Assembly: GCF_016654005.1 (NCBI RefSeq)
Contig: NZ_JAEPWN010000005.1
Span: 62,001-126,000 of the forward strand
Length of the DNA stretch: 64,000 nt
Source: Brevundimonas nasdae
Lineage (GTDB): Bacteria > Pseudomonadota > Alphaproteobacteria > Caulobacterales > Caulobacteraceae
Direction: 5' to 3'
The translations under genes were made by a program, and so were the position numbers. This document shows, one piece after another, positions 16,320-24,575 of this stretch (positions are counted from its first letter, which is position 1; every line of letters starts with the position of its first letter). A model generated the notes under the pieces. It did no database searches. It had not been told where the DNA came from and saw only the letters and a program-made list of their open reading frames with translations.

Positions 16320-16859
16320 ATGACCGCAGGCTGGACCGACGACCGCGTAGGCGCGCTGAAGAAGCTCTGGCTGGAAGGCCAATCCGCGAGCCAGATCGCC
16401 AAGCAGCTGGGCGGCGGCGTGACCCGCAACGCCGTGATCGGCAAGGTGCACCGTCTGGGCCTGTCGGGCCGCGCCGCGCCGTCGCAACCGGCACGCACCG
16501 CCGCGACCACCTTCCGCACCACCCGTCCGCGCCCGGCGCCGACCGTTGCGGCCGCCCCGGCCCAACCGGCGGCTCCGCGTCGTCTTGAGGCTGTGCAGCC
16601 CAAGCCGATCCAGCCCGTCGCCCCGGCGCCCGCGCCGATCCCCGACCTGCCCGGCACCGCCACGGTGATGACCCTGGGCGCGCACATGTGCAAATGGCCG
16701 ATCGGCGACCCGTCGTCGCGTGAGTTCAGCTTCTGCGGCCGTCGCGCCTCGGAAGGCGTCTATTGCATCGAACACGCCCGCGTCGCCTACCAGCCGCAGA
16801 TCAAGCGCGGCAAGGAAAGCGGTTCGGACCTGGCCCGCAGCCTGCGTCGCTACATCTAA
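16320..16859 (+). CDS. gcrA: Cell cycle regulator GcrA
   Basis: GcrA is a sigma70-associated transcription factor that acts at GANTC-methylated promoters and, with CtrA and DnaA, drives the Caulobacter cell cycle. The 179-residue protein (Caulobacter 173) has the N-terminal helix-turn-helix (WTDDRVGALKKLWLEG, SASQIAKQLGGGVTRNAV, IGKVHRLGLSGR), a proline/alanine linker (about 55-110) and the C-terminal RNA-polymerase-binding domain with CKWPIGDP, FCGR and YCIEHARVAYQ. ATG at 16320 follows GGAGGA. The upstream region has three GANTC sites and a CtrA-like box. It is transcribed alone, with a strong inverted repeat 34 bases past its stop. Confidence 0.97.
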   Translation: MTAGWTDDRVGALKKLWLEGQSASQIAKQLGGGVTRNAVIGKVHRLGLSGRAAPSQPARTAATTFRTTRPRPAPTVAAAPAQPAAPRRLEAVQPKPIQPVAPAPAPIPDLPGTATVMTLGAHMCKWPIGDPSSREFSFCGRRASEGVYCIEHARVAYQPQIKRGKESGSDLARSLRRYI

Positions 16860-16892
16860 AGGGCGCGATCGCTCGCCGCGCGGCGGCTTGCT

Positions 16893-16931
16893 GCTTGAGC
16901 GCGGCGCTTCGCGCACCGAACGCGCTCAAGC
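16893..16931 (+). terminator. Long inverted repeat after gcrA
   Basis: Perfect 11-base arms (GCTTGAGCGCG / CGCGCTCAAGC) around a 17-base loop that itself can pair (GCGC/GCGC). There is no T-run on either side, so it may act as a transcript-stabilising end or a Rho-assisted stop rather than a classic intrinsic terminator. Confidence 0.45.
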
Positions 16932-17083
16932 CGTGAGCGAACCGCGTCGCGAACCTAGCGCCCAAGAAGAGATGCTCCTTAGGGAGCCGCCTTCCCCCTC
17001 GCCGACCTGCGCAAGCGGCCGGCGAGATTTCGGGGCGGGGCTGCGGTTCATCCGGGTTGACGCAGCCCAATCCGCCTTTTCCA

Positions 17084-17491
17084 CTAGTTCAGCACCCGCC
17101 GGGCATTGGGCGTATCCAGCGAGAAGGCGGGAATATCCGCCTCGAAACTGCGCCCCTCCGCATCCGTCATAATATAGGCGCCCACCATCGCACCGCTGTC
17201 GGTCCCAAGCGGACAGCCCGAGGCGTAGGAATAGCTGGCGCCCGGCGCGATCACAGGCTGTTCGCCGATCACGCCGGGACCGCGCACCTCTTCGACATGG
17301 CCGTGGGCGTCGGTGATGGTCCAGCGCCGCGCCATGAGCTGCACCGTCGATCCGCTCAGGTTCACGATCTCGACCTGATAGGCCCAGACCCAGCGACCGG
17401 CCTCGGGGTCAGACTGCCCCGCCAGATAGGAGGGACGCACCCGGATCAGGATGCCGTTCGTTTCGGCGCTATAGGCAGGACCATCGTGCAT
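17084..17491 (-). CDS. apaG: ApaG domain protein
   Basis: ApaG is a small beta-sandwich protein; the name comes from its operon with apaH in E. coli, and it has been linked to cobalt resistance and magnesium efflux, but its biochemical role is unsettled. The 135-residue protein carries the family signature [14 protein letters not shown] (about 80-93) and the C-terminal [12 protein letters not shown] strand pair. [13 protein letters not shown] and [13 protein letters not shown] near the start are also typical. Its ATG at 17489-17491 is divergent from the dCTP deaminase gene, 81 bp away. No apaH or ksgA is adjacent. Confidence 0.93.
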   Translation of the reverse strand: MHDGPAYSAETNGILIRVRPSYLAGQSDPEAGRWVWAYQVEIVNLSGSTVQLMARRWTITDAHGHVEEVRGPGVIGEQPVIAPGASYSYASGCPLGTDSGAMVGAYIMTDAEGRSFEADIPAFSLDTPNARRVLN

Positions 17492-17572
17492 GGGCTATAT
17501 GCTCGCCCCGCCGAGCGCGGGCTGCAAGCGCGACTTGAAGACAAGTCGTGAAATCCGTGTGAGACAGATGGC

Positions 17573-18598
17573 ATGAGCACTTTCCAAGCGCCCCGTCCCG
17601 GCATCCTGCCCGCCCAGTCAATCGAGACCTTGATCGCCGCAGGCGCGATCACCTCCGACACGCCCTTCGATGCCGATCAGGTCCAACCCGCCAGCCTGGA
17701 CCTGCGCCTGTCCGACCAGGCCTGGCGCGTGCGCGCCTCCTTCCTGCCCGGCAAGCGCAAGGTCGAGGAGCGGATCGCCGACGTGGCCATGCACGCGATC
17801 GAGATCACCGACGCGGGCGTCGTGCTGGAAAAGGGCTGCGTCTATATCGTGCGCCTGCAGGAGCGGCTGAAACTGCCCCAGGGCCTGATCGCCCGCGCCA
17901 ATCCGAAAAGCTCGACCGGACGGGTCGACGTTTTCGTGCGCCTGCTGACCGATCGCGGCGCCAGCTTCGACGACGTGGACGAGGGTTATGACGGTCCCCT
18001 CTATATGGAGGTCGCACCCCAGACCTTCTCCATCCTGGTCCGTCCCGGCACGCGTCTGAACCAGTTGCGTCTGAAGGCGGGCGATCCGCCGAAGCTGGAG
18101 ACCCGCTCGGTCGGCGTGGACCTGCAGGGCGGCGACATTGTCGGCTTCCGCGGGCGTCGCCATGCCGGGGTGGTCGATCTGGACCATATCGCCGGTCATG
18201 ATCCGCGCGATTTCTGGGAGCCGCTGAGCCTGCGCCGCGGCGAACTGCTGCTCGATCCGGGCGAGTTCTATATCCTGGCCTCGTCGGACGATGTGGAGAT
18301 CCCGGTGGATCAGGCCGCCGAAATGACCCCGATCGACCCGTCTGTCGGCGAGTTCCGCGTCCACTACGCCGGCTTCTTCGACCCCGGCTTCGGCACCGAC
18401 GAGGCGCATGGCGCGGGCTCGAAGGGCGTGCTGGAAGTGCGCACCCACGACACGCCCTTCCTGCTGGAGCACGGCCAGATCGTCGCGCGTCTGGTCTATG
18501 AACCCCTGACCGAACGCCCCAGCCGCCTCTATGGCGAAAGCGGCAGTCACTACCAGAGCCAGGGCCTGAAGCTGTCGAAGCATTTCAAGGTGTGGTGA
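17573..18598 (+). CDS. dcd: 2'-deoxycytidine 5'-triphosphate deaminase, long two-domain form
   Basis: Converts dCTP to dUTP for thymidylate synthesis. This 341-residue form is the double-length version found in alphaproteobacteria, not the ~190-residue E. coli type. The N-terminal half has QPASLDLRL and the nucleotide-site motif ANPKSSTGRVDVF (about 109-121). The C-terminal half repeats the dUTPase-like fold with GFRGRRHAGVVDLDHI and ends in SGSHYQSQGLKLSKHF, which corresponds to the C-terminal lid. Which half is catalytic cannot be told here with confidence, though the first retains the best motif. ATG at 17573; divergent from apaG. A strong hairpin follows the stop by 7 bases. Confidence 0.9.
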   Translation: MSTFQAPRPGILPAQSIETLIAAGAITSDTPFDADQVQPASLDLRLSDQAWRVRASFLPGKRKVEERIADVAMHAIEITDAGVVLEKGCVYIVRLQERLKLPQGLIARANPKSSTGRVDVFVRLLTDRGASFDDVDEGYDGPLYMEVAPQTFSILVRPGTRLNQLRLKAGDPPKLETRSVGVDLQGGDIVGFRGRRHAGVVDLDHIAGHDPRDFWEPLSLRRGELLLDPGEFYILASSDDVEIPVDQAAEMTPIDPSVGEFRVHYAGFFDPGFGTDEAHGAGSKGVLEVRTHDTPFLLEHGQIVARLVYEPLTERPSRLYGESGSHYQSQGLKLSKHFKVW

Positions 18599-18605
18599 AG
18601 GGTAT

Positions 18606-18636
18606 GAGAGACGGGTCATGCGCTGACCCGTCTCTC
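18606..18636 (+). terminator. Strong 12-bp hairpin after dcd
   Basis: Perfect 12-base arms (GAGAGACGGGTC / GACCCGTCTCTC) around the loop ATGCGCT. It lies between the dcd stop and the 3' end of the tRNA-like element on the opposite strand, so it could end transcription from both sides. No T-tract is present on either strand. Confidence 0.65.
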
Positions 18637-18637
18637 G

Positions 18638-18710
18638 AAACCAAGGCTGGACTCGAACCAGCGACCTCTCCTTGCGAAAGGAGTGCTCTATCCACCTGAG
18701 CTACAAGGGC
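18638..18710 (-). tRNA. Degenerate tRNA-like element, probable tRNA pseudogene
   Basis: On the minus strand the sequence shows a clean D arm (GCTC/GAGC around AGGTGGATA, preceded by TA) and a clean T arm (GCTGG TTCGAGT CCAGC), so it is tRNA-derived. Two faults are visible. The anticodon arm is 16 rather than 17 bases (CTCCTTTCGCAAGGAG), folding as a six-bp stem with a TCGC tetraloop or a five-bp stem with a six-base loop, so the anticodon (CGC or TCG) is ambiguous. The acceptor ends, GCCCTTG and CTTGGTT, do not pair. No CCA is encoded. The D loop is most like tRNA-Arg. It is either a decayed tRNA or a structured RNA of other use. Confidence 0.6.
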
Positions 18711-18753
18711 ACAATAAAAGCAACTTAAAGGCGACAAAAACACCCGTCAAGCG

Positions 18754-20046
18754 TCAACTCAGCCGGTCCGCCTTCCTCAGCCCCGGGAACATGGCGGACC
18801 AGGCGCCGGTCGCGGCCAGGGCGCCGACACCGCCGAACACGGCTGCGCCCACGGCGCCTAGCATCCGCACCATCAGGCCGGAATAGGCCTCGCCCAGTTC
18901 GTTGGAGGCGCCGATGAACAGCATGGACACCGACGACACCCGCCCGCGCATGTGATCGGGCGTGGCCAGCTGGATCAGGGTCTGGCGGATGTTTACGCTG
19001 ATCATGTCGGCCCCGCCGCCGATCAGCAGGGCCAGGGCGCTGAGCCAGACGATCTTGGACAGGCCGAACGTCAGGGTGCAAAGGCCGAACACCGCCACTG
19101 CGGCGAACATCCACCGTCCCCCGTGGCGAACGATGGGGAAGCGGCTGAGATAGATGGCCACCGCCATGGCCCCCACGCCGAATGAAGCCCGCAACAGGCC
19201 GAACCCCTGCGGGCCGACATGCAGGATGTCGCGCGCGAAGATCGGTGTCAGGAGGGCCACACCCGCCAGCAGCACCACGACCAGATCCAGCGAGATGGCC
19301 CCCAGCACGATCTTGGTCTTGTAGACATAGGCCAGGCCTTCCTTGACCGCCTCGACCGGCGACAGGGGATTGGCCTGGGGCGCGGGCTTTCCGCTGGTGC
19401 GGATCAGGATGAATGCGGCGACGGCCAGCAGGAACATGCCCAGCGACACGGCGTAGGCCAGCGGCACGTTCACGCCCACGATCACCCCGCCCAGGGCCGG
19501 GCCGGCGATGGCTCCCGTCTGGAAGGCGATGGACTGGGCGGCGATGGCGGGCGGCAAGGCCTTGCGTCCCACCACCATCGGCAGGAAGGCCTGGCTGGCG
19601 GGCGCTAGAAACGCGCGCGCAGCGCCGAAGACGGCGGCGACGGCCAACAGGCCCCACAACGGCGGGGCGCCATGCAGCGCCATCAGCAGGAACGACCCGG
19701 CGCAGGCCGCCTCGACCAGGATGGAGATCCACACGGTCGTCTTGCGGTCGCGTCGGTCGGCCATGGCTCCGGCGGGCAGCGTAAAGGCCAAGAGCGGCAG
19801 AAACTGACACAGACCGACCAGACCCAGATAGAGGCTGGCCTCTGCGACCGGGTGATCGCGGCGGGCGATCTCATAGACCTGCCACAACAGGGCCGACGAC
19901 TGGATCTGGATCGCCAGGACGGCGACCACGCGCCCGAACCACAGCAAGCGGAAATCGCGAATGCCCCAGGGGCTGGACGGACCGTCTGGCGGCGCAGGCG
20001 GAACAGGCGGGGCGGCGGGGCCGGTGTCTATGGAATCTACGGTCAC
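18754..20046 (-). CDS. MFS transporter (MFS_3 / EntS-like exporter)
   Basis: A 430-residue major facilitator with about twelve membrane helices, closest in type to EntS-like siderophore or drug exporters. After a proline-rich start it shows FRLLWFGRVVAVLAIQIQ (helix 1), GAMADRRDRKTT (the loop 2-3 signature), GAARAFLAPASQAFLP and QTGAIAGPALGGVIVG (helix 5), and TPDHMRGRVSSVSMLFIG in the second half. Its ATG overlaps the TGA of the upstream cupin gene (ATGA), so the two are translationally coupled. The substrate is unknown. No siderophore synthesis genes are nearby, and no regulator is linked. Confidence 0.87.
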   Translation of the reverse strand: MTVDSIDTGPAAPPVPPAPPDGPSSPWGIRDFRLLWFGRVVAVLAIQIQSSALLWQVYEIARRDHPVAEASLYLGLVGLCQFLPLLAFTLPAGAMADRRDRKTTVWISILVEAACAGSFLLMALHGAPPLWGLLAVAAVFGAARAFLAPASQAFLPMVVGRKALPPAIAAQSIAFQTGAIAGPALGGVIVGVNVPLAYAVSLGMFLLAVAAFILIRTSGKPAPQANPLSPVEAVKEGLAYVYKTKIVLGAISLDLVVVLLAGVALLTPIFARDILHVGPQGFGLLRASFGVGAMAVAIYLSRFPIVRHGGRWMFAAVAVFGLCTLTFGLSKIVWLSALALLIGGGADMISVNIRQTLIQLATPDHMRGRVSSVSMLFIGASNELGEAYSGLMVRMLGAVGAAVFGGVGALAATGAWSAMFPGLRKADRLS

Positions 20047-20519
20047 GTTCGTCTGGGATGCTTCGGATAGGGTTGGCCGTCGCGGTGGAAATAGCGGTCC
20101 GCGCCGTCGGGCAGGATCATGTCGATATCGGGATAGTCGCAGGCGGTGACCGTGGGGCTGCGCGTGCCGACTTCCAGCAGAACGGCGTCGCGGCCGGATC
20201 GGTTCTCAAGCTTGTGCCCGTTCGGCACGCCGGCCTTGAACCCGGCGCAGTCGCCAGCGCGCAGCAGGGTTTCGCTATCGTCCTCGACCAGCACGACCTC
20301 GCCCTCGATCATCATGACAAACTCGTCCTCGGCGGCGTGCCAGTGACGCTGGCCCGACCAGGCGCCGTGCGGCAGGCGCAGCAGGTTGACGCCGAACTGG
20401 CTCAGGCCCGCCGCATCACCCAGTTTCCAGCGCTGACGCGGCAGGCAGGGACCCGCGAATTCGTCCGGGTAGGTCGTGCCGTCGCCGCGCGGCGCAATAT
20501 CGATGTCGATCTTGGGCAT
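20043..20519 (-). CDS. Cupin domain protein
   Basis: A 158-residue single-domain cupin. The metal-binding motif is visible as HWHAAEDEFVMMIEG (two His and a Glu in motif 1) with the second motif in GVPNGHKLENRS. The C-terminus (YPDIDMILPDGADRYFHRDGQPY) is typical of a bacterial subgroup of unknown reaction. The ATG ending at 20519 follows AGAAGG. Earlier in-frame starts would overlap the divergent dapE and are not supported. It overlaps the MFS transporter by four bases, so it may bind or modify the exported compound or act as its sensor; that is inference. Confidence 0.85.
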   Translation of the reverse strand: MPKIDIDIAPRGDGTTYPDEFAGPCLPRQRWKLGDAAGLSQFGVNLLRLPHGAWSGQRHWHAAEDEFVMMIEGEVVLVEDDSETLLRAGDCAGFKAGVPNGHKLENRSGRDAVLLEVGTRSPTVTACDYPDIDMILPDGADRYFHRDGQPYPKHPRRT

Positions 20520-20562
20520 TACGCCTTCTCGCCTTTGCGGGATTTCCCTAAAGCATAGCGCC

Positions 20563-21756
20563 ATGAGCCGCGCATCAACTCCCGTAATCGATCCTGTCGA
20601 ACTGACCCGCGACCTGATCCGCATTCCCTCCGTCACGCCTGCCGACGAAGGGGCGATGGATGTGCTGGAACGCCATCTGATAGACTTGGGCTTCACCTGC
20701 CGCCGTCTGGCGTTCGAAGGTCCCAGCGGCGTCGGCGTCGATGCGCGGATCGAGAACCTGTATGCGCGGCGCGGGACCGCCTCGCCCAACCTGTGTTTCG
20801 CGGGCCATACGGACGTGGTGCCGACCGGCCCGTCGGATCAGTGGACGTCTCAACCGTTCAACGCCGAGGTCAAGGACGGCGTCCTCTACGGGCGCGGCGC
20901 CGTGGACATGAAGGGCGGGATCGCCGCCTGGGTCGCCGCCGTATCGCAGGTGTTGGCGCAGGGCGAGCCAAACGGCTCCCTGTCCTTCCTGATCACCGGC
21001 GACGAGGAAGGCCCGGCCCTGCACGGCACCAAGCGAGTGGTCGAGGCTCTGGCCGCCGAGGGCGAAGTCATCGACGGCTGCGTGGTCGGCGAACCGTCCT
21101 CGTCCCAGCAGCTGGGCGACATGATCAAGGTCGGGCGTCGCGGCTCGCTGAACACCTGGATCACGGTCAAGGGCAAGCAGGGCCACGTCGCCTATCCCGA
21201 ACGCGCCGCCAATCCGGCGCCGGTGGTGACCAGACTGATGGCCCGACTTAACGACCATGTTCTGGACGACGGCTATCCGTCTTTTCCCCCGTCGAATCTC
21301 GAAATCACGACCATCGACATCGGCAACCCGGCGACCAACATCATTCCCGCGCAGGCGACGGCGCGGCTGAACATCCGCTTCAACCCCAGCCACACCGGCG
21401 ACAGCCTGATCGAGTGGCTAAACCGCGAGGCGGGCGCCGTTCAGGCCGAGACGGGACTGCAGATCACGCTGGAGCACCTGTGCTCGGGCGAGGCCTTCCT
21501 GACCGAGCCGGGCGATTTCGTCAGCGCCGTTCAGGATGCGGTCGAGGCTGAACTGGGCCGCCGCCCCGAGGCCTCGACCACCGGCGGCACTTCCGACGCC
21601 CGCTTCATCCGCGCCCTGTGCCCGGTGCTGGAGCTGGGCCTGGTCGGCCAGACCATGCACCAGATCGACGAGCGCGTGCCGACGGCGGAACTGGAAGCCC
21701 TGACGCGCGTCTATCGTCGCGTGATCGACACCCTGTTCGAGCGGCTGGCGAAATAA
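20563..21756 (+). CDS. dapE: Succinyl-diaminopimelate desuccinylase
   Basis: DapE hydrolyses N-succinyl-LL-diaminopimelate, the step before DAP in lysine and peptidoglycan synthesis. The 397-residue M20 enzyme has both zinc-site motifs: AGHTDVVP, GAVDMKGG, the catalytic GDEEGPA, GEPSSS and a late QTMHQIDE with the last histidine. GRRGSLNTWITVKGKQGHVAYP starts the dimerisation domain. The ATG at 20563 gives the family N-terminus; an earlier in-frame start at 20476 overlaps the divergent cupin gene and is rejected. It is 43 bp from that cupin gene and is followed by the ECF41 module after 78 bp. Confidence 0.94.
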   Translation: MSRASTPVIDPVELTRDLIRIPSVTPADEGAMDVLERHLIDLGFTCRRLAFEGPSGVGVDARIENLYARRGTASPNLCFAGHTDVVPTGPSDQWTSQPFNAEVKDGVLYGRGAVDMKGGIAAWVAAVSQVLAQGEPNGSLSFLITGDEEGPALHGTKRVVEALAAEGEVIDGCVVGEPSSSQQLGDMIKVGRRGSLNTWITVKGKQGHVAYPERAANPAPVVTRLMARLNDHVLDDGYPSFPPSNLEITTIDIGNPATNIIPAQATARLNIRFNPSHTGDSLIEWLNREAGAVQAETGLQITLEHLCSGEAFLTEPGDFVSAVQDAVEAELGRRPEASTTGGTSDARFIRALCPVLELGLVGQTMHQIDERVPTAELEALTRVYRRVIDTLFERLAK

Positions 21757-21768
21757 ATCCGGGGGCCG

Positions 21769-21795
21769 TGTCACAACGGCCCGCCCCGTCTCGTC
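21769..21795 (+). promoter_or_regulatory. Predicted ECF41-type promoter
   Basis: TGTCACA at 21769-21775 and CGTC at 21792-21795, separated by 16 bases. This is the -35/-10 pattern described for ECF41 sigma factors. It lies 39 bp before the AhpD-like gene, which is followed by the ECF41 gene, so the sigma factor probably drives its own operon. Confidence 0.75.
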
Positions 21796-21834
21796 ATGTC
21801 TGTATCGCGCAACTCCACGCACGGAGACACGACC

Positions 21835-22299
21835 ATGACCGAACGCCTCAGCAACCCCTACAAGATCGCGCCGGACGCCTATCAGGCCATGATCAAGGTC
21901 GAGACGGCCATCGCCGCCAGCGGTCTGGAGCACAGCCTGCTGGAGCTGGTGAAGATGCGCGCCTCCCAGATCAACGGCTGCGCCTTCTGCATCCACATGC
22001 ACACGACCGACGCGCGCAAGGCGGGCGAGACGGAGATGCGGCTCTACATGCTGAGCGCCTGGCGGGAATCCAGCCTCTATTCGGAGCGCGAACGCGCCGC
22101 CCTGGCCTGGACGGACGCCCTGACGCGGATCGAACAGACCCAGGCCCCGGACGCGGACTATGATCTGGTCAAGGCCCAGTTCAGCGATGCGGAACAGGTG
22201 AACCTGACGATCGCCATCGGCACGATCAACGCCTGGAACCGACTGGCGATCGGCCTGCGGCTGGCCCATCCGGCGGATGCTGCGCGTGTCGCCGCCTGA
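21835..22299 (+). CDS. AhpD-like carboxymuconolactone decarboxylase family protein
   Basis: A 154-residue all-helical protein of the CMD/AhpD fold. It has the redox pair and proton relay NGCAFCIHMH (CxxC with two His), which in AhpD carries peroxidase-coupled disulfide chemistry. The C-terminal half (QFSDAEQVNLTIAIGTINAWNRL) is also typical. ATG at 21835 follows GGAGAC. Genes of this type are the standard partner of ECF41 sigma factors; the next gene is exactly that and overlaps it by 23 bp. It is therefore the likely regulatory target and possibly the redox effector of the module. Physiological substrate unknown. Confidence 0.9.
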   Translation: MTERLSNPYKIAPDAYQAMIKVETAIAASGLEHSLLELVKMRASQINGCAFCIHMHTTDARKAGETEMRLYMLSAWRESSLYSERERAALAWTDALTRIEQTQAPDADYDLVKAQFSDAEQVNLTIAIGTINAWNRLAIGLRLAHPADAARVAA

Positions 22300-23182
22300 T
22301 CCGGCGACGGACCTGTTCGAGACGCACCGGCCCCGGCTGGTGCGTCTGGCCTATCGGATGCTGGGTTCAGTCGCCGAGGCCGAGGATGTGGTCCAGAACG
22401 CCTGGCTGCGCTGGCGCACCGTCGACGCGGATCAGGTGCGCGAGCCCGGCGCCTGGCTGACGCGCACCACCAGCCGCCTGGCGCTGGACGTGCTGAAGTC
22501 GGCGCGCGCCCGGCGCGAGACCTATTTCGGTGCCTGGCTGCCCGAACCCTTGATTGAGGCCGAGGCTGAGCCGGCTCAGGACAGCCTGACGCTGACGCTG
22601 ATGATGGCGCTGGAGCGACTATCGCCGTTGGAGCGCGCGGCCTTTCTGCTGCACGACGTCTTCGGCGTCGGGTTCGATGAAGTGGCGACGACGCTGGACC
22701 GCGATGCTGCGGCTGTGCGCCAGCTGGCCGCCCGCGCCCGCCGCCATGTGCAGGACGCCCGGCCCCGCTACGTCGTCGGACGTGAAGAAGGCGACCGCAT
22801 CGCCCGCGCCTTTTTTGACGCCAGCCGCAGCGGCGATGTCGATGCCTTGACCCACCTGCTGTCCGAAACCGCCGTCGTGCGCGCGGACGGCGGCGGCAAG
22901 GTGATCGCCTTCCGCAATCCGATAGACGGGCTGGCGCGCATCAAACGCCTCTACACCGGCCTTCATCGCAAATACGGCATGGACTCGTTCGTCTTCCTGC
23001 GCCTGTTGTGGATCGACGGCCTGCCGGGGTTTGTCAGCCTGGAGCGCGGGCGGGTGCTTCAGACCACGGCTCTCAACATCGAGGATGGACGGATCGTCGA
23101 GATCTTCATCACCCGCAATCCGGACAAGCTGGCCCGCGTCGCCGCCGAACTGGGTCTGTCCCCGCCCGGCGGCGTCCACTGA
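22277..23182 (+). CDS. ECF41-type RNA polymerase sigma factor with SnoaL-like C-terminal domain
   Basis: Extracytoplasmic-function sigma factor of group ECF41, which carries its own regulator as a fused C-terminal SnoaL-like domain instead of using an anti-sigma factor. In the 301-residue protein sigma region 2 spans about 12-80 (LVRLAYRMLGSVAEAEDVVQ) and region 4 about 108-155 (LSPLERAAFLLHDVFGVGFD). The three ECF41 hallmarks are all present: WLPEPL in the linker (about 90), DGGGK (about 209) and NPDKL near the C-terminus (about 283). It overlaps the AhpD-like gene by 23 bp. The predicted ECF41 promoter upstream of that gene suggests autoregulation. The inducing signal is unknown. Confidence 0.93.
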   Translation: MLRVSPPDPATDLFETHRPRLVRLAYRMLGSVAEAEDVVQNAWLRWRTVDADQVREPGAWLTRTTSRLALDVLKSARARRETYFGAWLPEPLIEAEAEPAQDSLTLTLMMALERLSPLERAAFLLHDVFGVGFDEVATTLDRDAAAVRQLAARARRHVQDARPRYVVGREEGDRIARAFFDASRSGDVDALTHLLSETAVVRADGGGKVIAFRNPIDGLARIKRLYTGLHRKYGMDSFVFLRLLWIDGLPGFVSLERGRVLQTTALNIEDGRIVEIFITRNPDKLARVAAELGLSPPGGVH

Positions 23183-24487
23183 TCAGGGGCGTTCGAGGAA
23201 GCGCAGCGCCGTCAGGACGTGGGTCTTCACGCCCAGCGGCAGCACCTTCTCGTTGGGCGAGAATTCGGGCGAGTGGTTGGGCGCGGACTGGGACGGATCG
23301 ACGCCGTCCGGGCTGGCGCCCAGATGATAGAAGACGCCGGGGATGACCTGCTGGAAATAGCTGAAGTCCTCGGCCACGGTGGTCGGGGGTGTCGCCGGGT
23401 TCACATTGCCCTGCCCGGCCGCCTCGGTCAGGACCGGGGCCAGCCAGGCCGACAGGCCCACGTCGTTGAAGACCAGGGCCGCGTTCTGTTTGACGCTGAA
23501 CTCCGCCGTCGCGCCGTAAGCTTCGGCGACATGGCCGATGGCCGAGTTGGCGCGGGCCACCAGGGCGTCGCGCTGGGCCACGTCGAAGGTCCGCAGGGTG
23601 CCGGACAGGGTCGCACTGTCGGGAATGATGTTGTAGCGCACGCCCGCATTGACCGTGGCGATGGTGAAGACGGTCGGTGTGGTGGTCGGATCGACCGTGC
23701 GCGCGGTCAGGGTGTTGACCGTATCGACCACCTGGGCCGCGACCGCCACCACGTCGACGCCGCGCCAGGGCCAGGCGCCGTGCGTCTGTTTTCCCTTCAG
23801 GCTGATGTCGACCCGGTCTGACGCCGCCATGAAGCCTTCGGGGCGGTAGAAGACAGTTCCCGGACGGCCCGGCACGACGTGCAGGCCGAAGATCGCCTCC
23901 GGCTTGGGATTGGCCAGGGCGCCTTGCTCGATCATCAGGGCGGCGCCGCCCTTGGGCTCTCCCGGAGGGGCGCCTTCCTCAGCGGGCTGGAAGACGAAGA
24001 CGATGGTTCCGCTGATCTGGTCCTTCAGGCCCGCCAGCACCTCGGCGGCGCCCATCAGCATGGCGATGTGCATGTCATGGCCGCAGGCGTGGGCCACCGG
24101 CACGGTCGCGCCCATATAGGTTCCGGTCGCGGTCGAGGCGAAGGGCAGGCCGGTCGCCTCCTGCACCGGCAGGGCGTCCATGTCGGCGCGCAGGGCCACC
24201 ACGCGCCCCGGCTTTGCGCCGCGCAGCACCCCGACCACGCCCGTCTTGCCGACGCCGGTGCGGACCTCCAGCCCCAGGGCCCGCAGATGATCAGCGACCA
24301 CCCCGGCGGTGCGGGTCTCGGCAAAGCCCAGTTCAGGATGCTGGTGCAGGTCGCGCCGCCAGGCGGTGACTTCCGGCAGGATGCGTTGAACGGCGGCATC
24401 CACAGTCGCAATGGGCACGGCCTGCGCATGAGCGGCGCCCGCCGCCAGCGTCAGTGCAAGGGTGGAGGCGACGAGCAGACGGCGCAT
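23183..24487 (-). CDS. Exported M20 family amidohydrolase
   Basis: A 434-residue zinc amidohydrolase of the hippurate/IAA-amino-acid hydrolase group (M20D), exported by a signal peptide (LLVASTLALTLAAGAAHAQA). Landmarks are RRDLHQHPELGF, LRADMDALPVQE, HACGHDMHIAML, FQPAEEGAPPG with the catalytic Glu pair, GLHVVPGRPG, and a late AEDFSYFQQVIPG with FYHLGA. These enzymes release acyl groups or amino acids from N-acyl compounds; the natural substrate here is unknown. The ATG ends at 24487. Its 3' end abuts that of the ECF41 gene. It is divergent from the ferredoxin-like gene. Confidence 0.9.
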   Translation of the reverse strand: MRRLLVASTLALTLAAGAAHAQAVPIATVDAAVQRILPEVTAWRRDLHQHPELGFAETRTAGVVADHLRALGLEVRTGVGKTGVVGVLRGAKPGRVVALRADMDALPVQEATGLPFASTATGTYMGATVPVAHACGHDMHIAMLMGAAEVLAGLKDQISGTIVFVFQPAEEGAPPGEPKGGAALMIEQGALANPKPEAIFGLHVVPGRPGTVFYRPEGFMAASDRVDISLKGKQTHGAWPWRGVDVVAVAAQVVDTVNTLTARTVDPTTTPTVFTIATVNAGVRYNIIPDSATLSGTLRTFDVAQRDALVARANSAIGHVAEAYGATAEFSVKQNAALVFNDVGLSAWLAPVLTEAAGQGNVNPATPPTTVAEDFSYFQQVIPGVFYHLGASPDGVDPSQSAPNHSPEFSPNEKVLPLGVKTHVLTALRFLERP

Positions 24488-24575
24488 GTGAAGCTCTCGT
24501 GAAATTTCGTTTTCGGCGATGGTGAAGGCGCCCCGCCCACTTGTGCAACCACCATCGGTCGCCGATCATCATTTT

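Noticed and set aside
18638-18710. Reading the tRNA-like element as part of a permuted tmRNA
   Set aside because: It has a full D arm and an anticodon-type arm, which tmRNA lacks, and no tag-peptide frame or partner half lies nearby.
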